From contig NZ_BBQH01000028.1 in the NCBI RefSeq assembly GCF_018397995.1, positions 46,035 through 110,034 of the forward strand: a stretch of 64,000 bases of DNA. Reading direction: 5' to 3'. The DNA is from Rhizomonospora bruguierae (lineage in GTDB: Bacteria; Actinomycetota; Actinomycetes; Mycobacteriales; Micromonosporaceae). Of the stretch, positions 49,971 to 59,696 are shown in pieces. The notes beneath the pieces are model-generated. The model saw only the letters and a program-made list of their open reading frames with translations. It did no database searches and was not told the origin of the DNA. How positions within the stretch are numbered: the stretch's first letter is position 1; each line of letters opens with the position of its first letter. Position numbers and translations under genes: made by a program.

Positions 49971-52900
49971 TCAGCGTGCTCCGCTGAGCACGCCGGAATG
50001 GCCGGCACCAACGGTGGGCAACGGCGCGTCGGCCGAATCGACCCCGAACTCGGCGAGCCGGCGCCTGGTGCGGCGCAGGTCCCAGCGTGCACCCAGGACC
50101 GTGTAGATCGCGGCCGCCTCGCCGCCGTACCGGGCGGCGTCGTGGGGACGGCGGCCCGCCGCCAGCAGCACGGCCGCGTCCTCAAGCGCGGCGGCCAACT
50201 CGGGCACCCGGCCGACCCGGCGGTAGTGCGCCGCCGCATCGAGCGCCGGCCCGGGGTCGGTGGCGGCCAGCGCCCGGCAGCGGGCCGCCGCGGCCCAGGC
50301 TCGCGCCGGTCGCGCCTCCTTCGCCGCCTCGTCCAGGGCGATCCGCAAGGCACGCCGGGCGATGTCGTCGCGGCCCGCCTCCCGCGCGAGCCGCAGCACC
50401 TGGGGAAGCCACTGGTGGCGCGGCGTCAGCGGCGCGTACTCGGGGGTGAGCAGTGGGGCGAGCTGCTCGACCGCGTCGCCACCGCGTCCGTGCCGCTCGC
50501 TGGCGAGGGCGCGGGCGATGAGCAGGAAGTCGCAACCCTCGCGTTCCGCGTCGGTCGCCGGCAGCGTGTCGGCCCGGTCCAGGTACGCGGCGGCGAGATC
50601 CGGGTCGTCGCGGTGACCAGCGATCAGCGCGACCACGCCGTGCAGCAGTATCGTCACGGCGAATGGTTCGCGGATGCCGAGGTGGGTGGGGTCGGGCACG
50701 TCGCCGGTGACCGAGTTGACCTCGATCATCGCGTCGTCCCACCGGCCCAGCCAGTAGCGCTGCACGGCGGAGGCGACCCGCAGGTTGGCCGGCAGCCGGT
50801 GCCGGATGGCGAGCAGGGCTCCCGTGCGCCGGGTACGTTCCGCCTCGTCCAGCCGGTCGAGGTTCTGCAGCGTGAACATGCGGTTGTCGAGCAGGTCGAA
50901 GCGCATGTCGATGAACGACGGGTGATCCCGCACGGCGTCGAGCGCGCGGTCGACGTAGTCGAGTGCCCGCTCATGGTCACGCCGGATGGAGTTGGTCAAC
51001 CAGCGGGTCTGCAGGGCGAACGCGGCCTCGCGCGGTTGGCCCGCCGCGACCGCCTCGTCGTACACCTTCTGCGCCGCGTGGTCGGCCCGGTCCAGGTCGT
51101 CGAGGTCGCCGCGCCGGAACTTGGCCAGCAGCACCCAGTGCCGGGTACGCCACCGCTGCGGCACCGCCGGGTCGTCGACCGCGTCCGTCAGCAGCTCGAT
51201 CGCGCCGGCCGGGTCGCCACGCCGGTATCGCATGGTGGCGAGCAGGTGGCGCATCTTGGCCCGGACCGCGGGCTCGGCGGCGAGTTCCAGCGCCTCCCGG
51301 GCCTCTTCCATCGGGTAGCGCTCGTGCCGGTAGTCGAGCTTGACCAGGGCAACCAGCAGGGCCGCGCGCTGCGACCGGGACGGCAGATCGGTGGCGAGCA
51401 CGTGCCGCAGCAGCTCACCGGCGCTGCTCGGAGCCCGCTCGACGACCTCGGCGTGATGGGTGACCAGCCAGTCGACCACCCAGGCATCGATCACCGGTCG
51501 CGCCGCGGCGAGCTGCTCGGCGACCCTTGTCACCGGGCTGCCGCCATGGTCCAGCACCTCGGCGGTGTGCCGGTGCAGGGCGGCCCGGACCGCCGCGGGG
51601 ATGCTCTCATACAGGGCCTGGCGCAGGAACGGATGGCGGAAGGCCAGGTTCGTGCCCGCGTCGACGACGACGTTCGCGCTCAGCGCCTCCTCGAGGTTCG
51701 CCATCAGGTCGAACGGCGAGCGCCCGGTGACGGCGGCGACGTCGTCGGCCGCGAACTCGGTGCCGAGCAGGGCCGCGAGACGCAGCACCTCCTGGGCGCC
51801 GTCTGTCAGAAAGTCCAGTGTGGACCGGATGGTCGCGAGCAGGGTCTTCGGCGCCCCGACGGAGACGGACGCATCGATGTCGGCCCGCCCGCCGGACACC
51901 CGCACGGCGCCACGGCGCAGCAGTTCCGTGGTCAGCTCCCGGGCGTAGAGCGGGTTGCCGCCGGCCAGCGGCACGACCCGGGCCAGGTTCGGCCCAATGG
52001 GCGGCCCGACCAGCCCGGTGACGAGTTCCTCGATCGCCGCCGGGCTGAGGCCCCGCAGCGTCAGGACGTGCCCCTGCCGGGCGTGCAGTCCGCGCCGGAG
52101 CCGGGCCAGCTCCCGGCCGTTGTGCTCGGGCCGGGCCGTGGCGACGAGCAGAAGCGGCAGCCGCCTGGTCGCGATGACCAGACGCTCCCAGAGCAGCACA
52201 CTCGCGTCATCGGCCCACTGCAGGTTGTCAACCACGAGCACGAGCGGGGTGACGGCGCAGACGCTTCGGACGTATGCGAGCAGCCGGTCGGCCGCGACCT
52301 CCCTCTCGGCCGCGTGACCGGGCGGCTCCGCCGCGACGTCGACGCGGTTACCGGGCGACGGCCCGGCGCCGAGGCGGCGCACGACCTGCGGCAGCACCCG
52401 CGCGTTCAACCGGTCGGCGACGCCCCAGGCGAGCTGGCAGCCCAGCGTCGTGGCGGCGGCGAACGCCGCGGTGAGCAACTCGGTCTTTCCGATGCCGGGT
52501 TCGCCCTCGATCCAGACCGCGGCGCCCGTCCCGCCGGCGACGGCACGCAGGAGTCCGCGCAGCCGGGCCAGCTCGGCGGAGCGGCCGACCAGCGGGCGGG
52601 TCGCCAGCCCGTCCCGGATCGCCTCGGCCACGGGTGCCGGCACGATCGGTGCGGTCAGCGGCACCGTGGGCGCGGGCTCGGCCGGGCCGCCGAGCAGCCG
52701 GCGGTGCAGCTCCCGCAGGCCCGGACCGGGTTCGACGCCGAGCTCGGTGGCGAGGACCCGCCGCGCGGCCCGGAACGCCTCCACCGCTTCCGTCTGGCGT
52801 CCGGCGCGGTGCAGGGCCACCATCAGCAACTCGTGCAGGGGCTCGTGCAGCGGATGGTCACCGATCAGGCTGGCGAGCTCGGCCACGAGGCCGTCGTCGC

Positions 52901-53447
52901 CGAGCTCCATCATGATCCGAGCGCGCTGCTCGACGGCGGCGAGGCGACGCTGCCCCAGCTGGGTGCGCCGCAGCTCGAAGTGGTGGCCGGGCAGTCCCGC
53001 GTACGCGTCACCGCGCCACAGGCGCAGCGCCTCGTCCAGGGTGGCCGCCGCGCCGGTCAGGTCGCCGGCACCCCGCAGATCCGTGGCGCGGGCGCAGAGC
53101 TGCCGGAAGCGGTCGCTGTCCAGTTCGCCGTCGGTCAGGCGCAGCCGGTAGCCGGACGGGCCGGAGGTGAGGATCCCGTCCGTATCCCCGCTGCGATCCG
53201 CGTCGAGGCCGCGCCGCAGCCCGGAGATGTACGTGTAGACGCTGCCCACGGCGGTGGCCGGCGGCGTGGCCCCCCACACCTCGTCGATCAGGTCGGTGCT
53301 GCTCACCGGACGGTTGGCGGCCACGGCCAGCGCCGCGAACACGGCGCGTTGCCGGGCCGGTCCCAGGTTGATCTCGCGCTCGCCCAGCCAGGCGCGCACC
53401 GGGCCCAGCACCGACACCCGCAGCCGTGGTAGGCCAGAGGTTGCCAT
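49971..53447 (-). CDS. AfsR/SARP family regulator with ATPase and TPR domains
   Basis: An 1158-residue regulator. Residues 1-100 are the OmpR-type winged helix of SARPs (RVSVLGPVRAWLGEREINLGP; RPVSSTDLIDEVWG). The BTAD follows to about 255 (DSDRFRQLCARATDLRGAGD). An NB/AAA ATPase has Walker A GEPGIGKTELL near residue 312 and Walker B LVLVVDNLQWADD. The rest is TPR-like helical repeats. There is no C-terminal LuxR helix-turn-helix. ATG 53447 is chosen because GGAGGA precedes it by five bases; upstream codons run into the next gene. AfsR-like proteins activate secondary-metabolite or developmental genes. Here the neighbour is a type VII operon, which may be the target. Confidence 0.88.
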   Translation of the reverse strand: MATSGLPRLRVSVLGPVRAWLGEREINLGPARQRAVFAALAVAANRPVSSTDLIDEVWGATPPATAVGSVYTYISGLRRGLDADRSGDTDGILTSGPSGYRLRLTDGELDSDRFRQLCARATDLRGAGDLTGAAATLDEALRLWRGDAYAGLPGHHFELRRTQLGQRRLAAVEQRARIMMELGDDGLVAELASLIGDHPLHEPLHELLMVALHRAGRQTEAVEAFRAARRVLATELGVEPGPGLRELHRRLLGGPAEPAPTVPLTAPIVPAPVAEAIRDGLATRPLVGRSAELARLRGLLRAVAGGTGAAVWIEGEPGIGKTELLTAAFAAATTLGCQLAWGVADRLNARVLPQVVRRLGAGPSPGNRVDVAAEPPGHAAEREVAADRLLAYVRSVCAVTPLVLVVDNLQWADDASVLLWERLVIATRRLPLLLVATARPEHNGRELARLRRGLHARQGHVLTLRGLSPAAIEELVTGLVGPPIGPNLARVVPLAGGNPLYARELTTELLRRGAVRVSGGRADIDASVSVGAPKTLLATIRSTLDFLTDGAQEVLRLAALLGTEFAADDVAAVTGRSPFDLMANLEEALSANVVVDAGTNLAFRHPFLRQALYESIPAAVRAALHRHTAEVLDHGGSPVTRVAEQLAAARPVIDAWVVDWLVTHHAEVVERAPSSAGELLRHVLATDLPSRSQRAALLVALVKLDYRHERYPMEEAREALELAAEPAVRAKMRHLLATMRYRRGDPAGAIELLTDAVDDPAVPQRWRTRHWVLLAKFRRGDLDDLDRADHAAQKVYDEAVAAGQPREAAFALQTRWLTNSIRRDHERALDYVDRALDAVRDHPSFIDMRFDLLDNRMFTLQNLDRLDEAERTRRTGALLAIRHRLPANLRVASAVQRYWLGRWDDAMIEVNSVTGDVPDPTHLGIREPFAVTILLHGVVALIAGHRDDPDLAAAYLDRADTLPATDAEREGCDFLLIARALASERHGRGGDAVEQLAPLLTPEYAPLTPRHQWLPQVLRLAREAGRDDIARRALRIALDEAAKEARPARAWAAAARCRALAATDPGPALDAAAHYRRVGRVPELAAALEDAAVLLAAGRRPHDAARYGGEAAAIYTVLGARWDLRRTRRRLAEFGVDSADAPLPTVGAGHSGVLSGAR
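49974..49993. terminator. Bidirectional hairpin between the ESX operon and the SARP gene
   Basis: GCGTGCTC / GAGCACGC form a perfect 8-bp stem with a CGCT loop. It lies 24 bases after the YbaB stop and overlaps the last codons of the convergent SARP gene, so it could end transcription from both sides. Confidence 0.45.
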
Positions 53448-53473
53448 GTGTCCTCCGTTCTCCGCTCCTGGCC

Positions 53474-55690
53474 TTAGCCGCCAGCCGGCGGCTTCGGCCG
53501 GAACTGCTCGCGGCGGCCGTGGGCGGCGGCGACGATCCAGCGCATCTCGGCGGCCAACGCGGCGTCCTCGGTCCGGACGGCGACCCAGTCGGCCTCCGCC
53601 ACCGCGTTGCGGTTGCTGCGGAACAGCAGCCGGGCGAGCCAGGCGGTCAGGGCGACGCGCGTGTCGTGCTCGATGGTGTACTGCGCCCGGGCTCGTCGCA
53701 GCACTGCGACGGCCAGGCCCGGCGCCCGTGCGCCCAGGTCCTCGACGTGCTCGTCGAGCCAGCGGCTCGGCCATCCGTCCAGGGGCACCGGGCCGGCCAG
53801 CAGCTGGGTCACCACACGCTCCGGCGGGCCGCCGGCCGCGGCGATCTTCTCGGCGAACGAACGATGCAGCATGACCCGCAGGGAGGCCGGCGTCACCTGG
53901 TGGAGGACCCGTCCGACGATCCGGTGCCGAAGGGCCAGCCGCGGGCCGGTCTCCGGCAGGACGCCCGCCCGCCGGGCCGGTGCCAGCGCCCGCAGCAGTT
54001 CCTCGGCCGGCCGGCCGGTGACCGCCGCGACCTCGTCGATCGTGCAGCCGGCGGGTGCGCCGGCGGTGGTGTGGCTGGCGTCGAGGAACGCGACGGCACG
54101 CAGGACCTGGCGGGTCTCCTCGGTGAACGGTTCGAGACGCGCCGCCACCGCGGCCGTGGTCTCCGCCGGCAGCCCACCCGGCGCTGTCGAGCCGCGCGAG
54201 GACGACGCGGCGAGCTGGCGGAGATAGTACGGGCTGCCCCCGGCGTCGGCGAGCAGTTCGCGCAGTACCTGCGGCTCCGGGGGCTCGAGGGCCACCGTCC
54301 GGATCAGCGTCACCGCCTCGGCCGGGCCCAACTCGCGCAGCCGGATCTCGTGGGGGTGTCCCGCGCGCAGCGCCGCCAGCCGGGAATCGGCGGTGACCGG
54401 CTGGCCGGCTCCGATGAGCAACAGCGGCACGTCGCCGGTGAGTCGGTGCAGCGCCGCCCAGACCCGCAGCGTGGCGTCGTCGACCCGCTCCAGGTCATCG
54501 AGGACGAGGATCAGCGGTCCCGCGGCGGCGGCCCGGCCGATGGCGGCGACGGCCCGTTGCTCGGCGTCGATGTTCGCGCCGGTCCGCGCCGAACCGGCCG
54601 CGGTGCGGAACTCCTCGGCCAGGCTTTGGTCCTGGTCCTGGTCCTGGTCCGCGAACGCGGACTCCAGACACTCGCGCAGCGCCCCGAGTGGGATGTGCCG
54701 GGCCAGCTCGTCGCCGGCGCCCCAGCCGATCCGGCAGCCGGCCGATGCGTCGCCGGCCAGGGCGGCGCTGAGCAACGCGGACTTGCCCATGCCCGGCGTG
54801 CCCTGAAGCCAGATGCCCCCGCCGCGCCCGGCCCGTACCTGCGCGACGGCCTTGCGGAGCAGGCGCAGTTCGGCACCGCGCCCGACGAAGACCGGCGCGG
54901 TGGGACGGGGGCCGGACCGCACCGGCGCGGGCCTGCCGTCCGAGGCGATGCGGCTGTGTAGCGCGCGGATGGCGGATCCGGGCTTCCCGCCGGTCCGCTG
55001 ACGCGTGAGGGAGCTGAGCCGGCCGTACGCGGTGAGCGCCTCGACCCGGCGGCCGGTGCCGTGCAACGCGCTCATCAGCAAGGAGTTGAGGTTCTCGTGC
55101 AACGGGTACAGCTCCACCAGCCGGCGAAGCTCAGCGATGGCTTCGTCGTGGCGCCCCAGCTCGATGAGCAATCCGGCATGCCGCTGGGCGGTGGTGACGT
55201 GCAGCTCGGTGAGGCGCCGGCGCTGGGCCTCCGCGTACGGGCCCGGCACCCCGTGCAGTGCCTCGCCCCGCCACAGCCGCAGTGCCTGGACGAGCGTGGA
55301 CAGCTCCGCCGGGCGATCATTGTCGGCGCGGTGGCGCCGGCTTTCCTCGCGCAGTTCCTCGAACCGGTGCGCATCAATGGCCTCGCGGGGCAGTCGCAGG
55401 CGGTAGCTGCCTCCACCGGAGGTCAGGAATTGCCCGGTGGCCCATTGTCGGCGGCCGGGTTCGAGCGTCTTTCGCAGCGCGGAGACGTACGTGTAGACAT
55501 TGCCCGTCGCGCTGTCGGGCGGCTCGCCACCCCAGACAGCGGCGATGAGTTGTTCCCGGGAGACGGCGCGGTTCGCCGCCAGAGCCAGGACGCTGAAGAC
55601 GGCGGTGCGGCGGCCGGATCCCATTGCCAGCTCGACTCCCTCCCGCCAGGCGCGGACGGGGCCGAGGAGCTGGATTCTCACCTCGGACAC
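53474..55690 (-). CDS. SARP-type regulator with ATPase domain, shorter paralogue
   Basis: A 738-residue regulator with the same order as its downstream neighbour: SARP winged helix (RIQLLGPVRAWREGVELAMG; RAVSREQLIAAVWGGEPP), BTAD (DAHRFEELREESRRHRADND), then an ATPase with Walker A GTPGMGKSALL near residue 295 and Walker B LILVLDDLERVDD. The TPR region is much shorter than in the neighbour. Several GTG codons compete for the start (55696, 55690, 55681); 55690 follows a GGGGG run and keeps the winged helix intact. The two genes are 26 bases apart in one leftward operon and look like diverged duplicates. It is divergent from the XRE-NB-ARC gene. Confidence 0.82.
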   Translation of the reverse strand: MSEVRIQLLGPVRAWREGVELAMGSGRRTAVFSVLALAANRAVSREQLIAAVWGGEPPDSATGNVYTYVSALRKTLEPGRRQWATGQFLTSGGGSYRLRLPREAIDAHRFEELREESRRHRADNDRPAELSTLVQALRLWRGEALHGVPGPYAEAQRRRLTELHVTTAQRHAGLLIELGRHDEAIAELRRLVELYPLHENLNSLLMSALHGTGRRVEALTAYGRLSSLTRQRTGGKPGSAIRALHSRIASDGRPAPVRSGPRPTAPVFVGRGAELRLLRKAVAQVRAGRGGGIWLQGTPGMGKSALLSAALAGDASAGCRIGWGAGDELARHIPLGALRECLESAFADQDQDQDQSLAEEFRTAAGSARTGANIDAEQRAVAAIGRAAAAGPLILVLDDLERVDDATLRVWAALHRLTGDVPLLLIGAGQPVTADSRLAALRAGHPHEIRLRELGPAEAVTLIRTVALEPPEPQVLRELLADAGGSPYYLRQLAASSSRGSTAPGGLPAETTAAVAARLEPFTEETRQVLRAVAFLDASHTTAGAPAGCTIDEVAAVTGRPAEELLRALAPARRAGVLPETGPRLALRHRIVGRVLHQVTPASLRVMLHRSFAEKIAAAGGPPERVVTQLLAGPVPLDGWPSRWLDEHVEDLGARAPGLAVAVLRRARAQYTIEHDTRVALTAWLARLLFRSNRNAVAEADWVAVRTEDAALAAEMRWIVAAAHGRREQFRPKPPAGG

Positions 55691-55806
55691 CCCCACAGTT
55701 AACGGGCGCGAGGGCGCGGCGCCCACGAAGAACGGCCGGCACTTCCCGGCAGTTTCGGTGCCGGTCACCCGAAGCCCGCTCCACACGTACTTGCATCATT
55801 AGATGT

Positions 55807-58245
55807 ATGCGGACCTCACGGGCGAATCACTCGCCGGCATTCGCCGGGCTGCTGGCGGCCACCCGGATCGCGGCCGGGCTGTCGCAGGAAGCGTTGGCCG
55901 GGCGTTCCGGGATGAGCGTGCGAGCGATCAGTGACCTGGAGCACGGCCGGGTCGCCCGGCCCCGCCGCAGCTCGGTGGAGCTGCTGGCCACCGCTCTGGG
56001 ACTGGCCGACGGGCAGCGGCGGGACTTCCTGCACACCGCCGGACTGGCCACAGAGGAGAGCCCGCGGCGCGCGGTCGCGGGCAGCCTGTGCACGCTGCCC
56101 CCCGTCTCCGGGGTGCTTGTGGGCAGGGAGGGAAACCTCGCCGCGATCCGGCAGTTCGTGGACCCGACGGAGTCCGGTGATCCACCGGAAGCCAGCCCGC
56201 CCCGGCCGGGCGGCACCACCGGCTCGGCGGTCATTGTGATCAGCGGGCAGCCGGGTGTGGGCAAGACCACCCTGGCCGTGGCCGCCGGCCATCACCTTGC
56301 CGATCGATTCCCCGACGGACAGCTGTTCGTCGCGCTGCGCGGCGCCGACGCCAGTCCCGTACCGCCCGCGGAGGCCCTGGCCCGACTGCTCACCGCACTG
56401 GACTGCGGTGTCACGGTGCCGCACGGACTGGATGAGCGGATCGCCCGCTACCGTTCTGCGCTGCACGGGCGGCGGGTACTGCTGATTTTGGACAATGCGG
56501 TGGACGAGGCGCAGGTTCGCCCGCTCCTGCCCGGTGATGGGTGCGTGACCCTGGTAACCAGCCGGCGTCGCCTGGCCGGGCTGCCCGCCACCGAACGGCT
56601 GTTCCTGGACGTGCTGGCCGAGAGCGACGCCGCCGGCATGCTGGAGCGGATCGTCGGACCGGTCCGTTGCGCGGCGGAGCCGGCGGCCACCCGGGAACTC
56701 GCCATGATCTGCGGACGCCTGCCACTGGCCCTGCACATCGCGGCGAACCGGCTGGCCAGCCGTCCACACTGGTCACTGCGGCGGCTGGTCGATCGGCTCG
56801 GTGACCAGCATCGCCGGCTGGACGAGTTGGCCGCCGGCGACCTGACCGTCCAGGGCCCGTTCGAGATCTCACACGAACGGTTGCAGCCGTTGGCCGCCGC
56901 GTTGTTCCGGAGGCTGTCGTTGCTGGCCGGACCGGACTTCGACGCCGCCCTGGCCGGACCGCTGATCGACGTGGACGCCGCGACGGCGGAGAACATCCTC
57001 GACGAGCTGTTGGAGGCCAGCCTGGTCGAGCCGGCCGGTGCGGACCGGTACCGCCTGCACGACCTGCTGAAACTCTTCGCCGCCCGCAAACTCGAACAAC
57101 TCGATCCGCCCGCCGAACGCGAGCGGGCGACCGACCGGCTGATCAAGTTCATCCTCGCCACCGCGATCCGGGCGGGTGCGTTCTTCGAGGTGGACGACGC
57201 CGTGACGGCCCGGCTGCGCCGCTGGCGCGGTGGCCGGCCGCTGCGTACCAGGACCGAGGCGGCGCACTGGCTCGCGATGGCGGCCCCGCACTGGCTTGAC
57301 GCGCTGAAGCGCGCCGCCGCCCGCGGCTGGCACCGGATGGTCGTCGATGTCGGCGAGGCCATGCACTGGTACTCGGACATCCACTTCCAGCCCGACATCT
57401 GGCCGCAGGTGTTCGCACTGAGCACCGCCGCGGCTCGCGCCGGCGGGCTGCGTGCCGAGGAGGCCACACAGCGCAACTACCTCGGGTGGGCGCTCAAGGA
57501 CTGCCAGGGCCGACCGGCGGAGGCCATGGCCGAGCACGAGGCTGCGCTGAGCCTCGCCCGAGACCTCGGCGATCTGCGGGAGCAGGCCTGGTCACTGCTG
57601 TACATCGGCAGCCTGCACCACGTAGGTGGTGCCACCGGTGGGGTCGACGAGTGCCGCGCCGCGCTGGAGCTGATGACCAAGGTCGGGGACCGGATGGGTA
57701 CCGCCACCGCGCGGCACTACCTCGGTGCCGCCCTGCATTCCATGGGGCAGTACACCGAGGCGGCGGAGCAGCTGCGCCAGGCGGGAGAGTACTGGCGGTC
57801 GCAGCTTCGGCACGACGGACCCGATGGGACGATGGCCAGCGCGCTGACGTACTGCCTCCTCTGGCGCGCCCGCACCCTGACCGCATTGGGCGTCACCCGG
57901 GAGGCGGTGCGGCTCGCGGACGAGGTGGTGGCGCGCTTTCGAGCGCAACAGAACTCCCGAGGCATCGCACGGGCACTGCTGTGTGCGGCCAAGGCGGAGA
58001 GCCAGGCCGGTGACCTTGCCGCCACGCTGACGCGGCTCGACGCGGTCGCCGAGGTATCCGCGCAGGTCGGGGGTCTGTTCGAGGCCGAGTCGCTGCTCGC
58101 CGCCGCGGACCTGTACGAGCGGGTGGGTGAGCAGCAACGCGCCGCCGCCAATCGCGCGAAGGCGCTGAGCCTTTCCCACTCCCCCGAGGCCCGACGTCTT
58201 CACGGCGCCGCGGCCCGGAATGAAGACGCCGTGGAGGTTTTGTGA
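55807..58245 (+). CDS. XRE-type HTH regulator with NB-ARC ATPase and TPR repeats
   Basis: An 812-residue STAND-type regulator. The N-terminal HTH is clear (AAGLSQEALAGRSGMSVRAISDLEHGR). An NB-ARC ATPase follows: Walker A SGQPGVGKTTLAVAAGHHL near residue 150, Walker B VLLILDNAVDEAQV, the sensor VTSRRRL and the GRLPLALHIAANRL motif. The last 300 residues are TPR-like (QRNYLGWALKDCQGRPAEAM; ATARHYLGAALHSMGQYTEA). ATG 55807 has no ribosome site, so the mRNA may be leaderless. Such proteins act as ligand-triggered switches. The 116-bp gap to the SARP gene must hold both promoters. Confidence 0.87.
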   Translation: MRTSRANHSPAFAGLLAATRIAAGLSQEALAGRSGMSVRAISDLEHGRVARPRRSSVELLATALGLADGQRRDFLHTAGLATEESPRRAVAGSLCTLPPVSGVLVGREGNLAAIRQFVDPTESGDPPEASPPRPGGTTGSAVIVISGQPGVGKTTLAVAAGHHLADRFPDGQLFVALRGADASPVPPAEALARLLTALDCGVTVPHGLDERIARYRSALHGRRVLLILDNAVDEAQVRPLLPGDGCVTLVTSRRRLAGLPATERLFLDVLAESDAAGMLERIVGPVRCAAEPAATRELAMICGRLPLALHIAANRLASRPHWSLRRLVDRLGDQHRRLDELAAGDLTVQGPFEISHERLQPLAAALFRRLSLLAGPDFDAALAGPLIDVDAATAENILDELLEASLVEPAGADRYRLHDLLKLFAARKLEQLDPPAERERATDRLIKFILATAIRAGAFFEVDDAVTARLRRWRGGRPLRTRTEAAHWLAMAAPHWLDALKRAAARGWHRMVVDVGEAMHWYSDIHFQPDIWPQVFALSTAAARAGGLRAEEATQRNYLGWALKDCQGRPAEAMAEHEAALSLARDLGDLREQAWSLLYIGSLHHVGGATGGVDECRAALELMTKVGDRMGTATARHYLGAALHSMGQYTEAAEQLRQAGEYWRSQLRHDGPDGTMASALTYCLLWRARTLTALGVTREAVRLADEVVARFRAQQNSRGIARALLCAAKAESQAGDLAATLTRLDAVAEVSAQVGGLFEAESLLAAADLYERVGEQQRAAANRAKALSLSHSPEARRLHGAAARNEDAVEVL

Positions 58246-58373
58246 AGCCTTCTTTCGGAGACTGAGCCCGCTGCTCGTTGGCTGACGGGCGGCGGCCCGC
58301 TCCCCGGCATCGGCCATATCGCGACAGGCTCGGGACCGGGGTGGTCACCGCCCATAGAACTGGAGGATGCGCC

Positions 58374-58997
58374 GTGGAACAGGTTCGCGTGGCCCTGTGG
58401 GCGACGGACTCGCTCAGCCAGGCAGGTCTTGCCAACTACCTTCAGTCGCGTCCCGAGATCGCGCTGTTGCGCCCCGCTGACCGCGCCCAGGCCCAGGTGC
58501 TCGTCATCTCCGTCGAACGCCTCTCCGCCGACGTGGTCACGATGCTGCGCCGCTCGGCGGTCGACATCGGCGCGCCGGTCGTGCTGGTCACCAGCGAGAT
58601 CGACGAGAGTAAGTTACTCACCACGATCGGGTGCCAGGTCGTCGCCGTCCTGCCCCGCCCGACCGTGACCGCCGAGCAGCTCGTGCGCAGCGTGCTCACG
58701 GCCGCCGCCGGCGGCGGGGTCATGCCGCCCAATCTCATTGGCGAACTGCTCAAGCAGATCGAGCGGCTCCAGCGCACCGTGCTGAACCCGAACGGTCGTG
58801 ACGCCTCGGGGCTGACCACGCGCGAGATCGACGTGCTGCGCCTGCTGGCGGACGGCCTCGGTACCCACGAGATCGCGGACGAACTGTGCTACTCCGAGCG
58901 CACCGTGAAGAACGTGATCTACGGAATCACCCACCGGCTGAAGTTGCGCAACCGATCGCATGCCGTGGCGTACGCCCTGCGCGCCGGCATGATCTGA
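58374..58997 (+). CDS. LuxR-type regulator with degenerate receiver domain
   Basis: A 207-residue regulator. The C-terminal LuxR/NarL helix-turn-helix is intact (GLTTREIDVLRLLADGLGTHEIADEL and CYSERTVKNVIYGITHRLKL). The N-terminal domain follows the receiver pattern but has no acidic pocket: the beta-3 strand reads QVLVISVERL, with Ser where the phosphoacceptor Asp would be. Control by phosphorylation is therefore unlikely. GTG 58374 follows GGAGG by seven bases. It lies 128 bases after the NB-ARC gene on the same strand; the gap holds no obvious terminator, so cotranscription is possible. A strong hairpin follows at 59080. Confidence 0.85.
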   Translation: MEQVRVALWATDSLSQAGLANYLQSRPEIALLRPADRAQAQVLVISVERLSADVVTMLRRSAVDIGAPVVLVTSEIDESKLLTTIGCQVVAVLPRPTVTAEQLVRSVLTAAAGGGVMPPNLIGELLKQIERLQRTVLNPNGRDASGLTTREIDVLRLLADGLGTHEIADELCYSERTVKNVIYGITHRLKLRNRSHAVAYALRAGMI

Positions 58998-59079
58998 GGC
59001 GACGGCGTTGCCCGACTCGGCAACCGCAAGCGACAGGGTGCGGAGCGGGGCTGCCGTCCGCGGCGTACCCTCCCAGATT

Positions 59080-59109
59080 CGTAGGGCCAGTGGTGATACT
59101 GGCCCTACG
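59080..59109. terminator. Strong bidirectional hairpin
   Basis: Perfect 12-bp arms (CGTAGGGCCAGT / ACTGGCCCTACG) with a GGTGAT loop lie between the convergent LuxR-type and membrane-protein genes. This is the clearest terminator-like structure in the window. Confidence 0.7.
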
Positions 59110-59125
59110 GGGTGCTCCGGGCGGT

Positions 59126-59605
59126 TCAGCTGAAGGCAGCGGTGGTGGATCCGACGAACGTTGCGACCACCACGAGGACCGCGACGACGAACCCGATGAT
59201 GCCGAACCCGCGCGCCACGCCGGTCTGGGGCTGACCGCCTTTGGTCAGACCGGCGAGCCATGCCGCCGACGCGCCGAACGCGGCAGGCGCACCGGACCAG
59301 AAGAACGGCACCGTTACGAGCGCCAACGCACCGAGCACGATCGCACCGACCTTGGCCCGGCCCGGGTTCTTCACCAGCGGCACCGCCACAGCGAGGGCGA
59401 CGATCAGGCCGATGACCCCGACGACGGCGATGCTGATGATGCTCTCGACGGGACCTTGCGGACGGTGTGGATCGTTGTCGGTGAAGAGAATATCGGCGAG
59501 CTGGAAGCAGATGTTCGCGACGGTGGACAGGAGGAACGCCGCACCGACCAGCAATGGCGCGGACACGCCACGAGTGGTGCGACTGTTGATCGTAGCTTCG
59601 GACAT
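59126..59605 (-). CDS. Small integral membrane protein, unknown function
   Basis: A 159-residue protein with four likely transmembrane helices: LLVGAAFLLSTVANICF, ISIAVVGVIGLIVALAVAV, VGAIVLGALALVTVPFF, and GFGIIGFVVAVLVVVATFV near the end. There is no recognised domain. GGAGG precedes the ATG by about nine bases. It is divergent from the sensor kinase at 59774; the gap between them holds the phased GTCCCG repeats. It may therefore be a target of the two-component system, an inference from position only. Confidence 0.7.
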   Translation of the reverse strand: MSEATINSRTTRGVSAPLLVGAAFLLSTVANICFQLADILFTDNDPHRPQGPVESIISIAVVGVIGLIVALAVAVPLVKNPGRAKVGAIVLGALALVTVPFFWSGAPAAFGASAAWLAGLTKGGQPQTGVARGFGIIGFVVAVLVVVATFVGSTTAAFS

Positions 59606-59696
59606 GGCGGGTGCCTCCGTTGCAACGACCCCGGCGGGTCCCGGGGTGGTTCGTCCACGATGCTGTCGTCGCTGTCCCCGCCGCTAGGCGTTCGGT

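Noticed and set aside
49341..53432. 1363-codon open frame on the plus strand
   Set aside because: Antisense to the AfsR-type gene and overlapping the AAA+ and YbaB genes; the minus frame holds all SARP and ATPase motifs.
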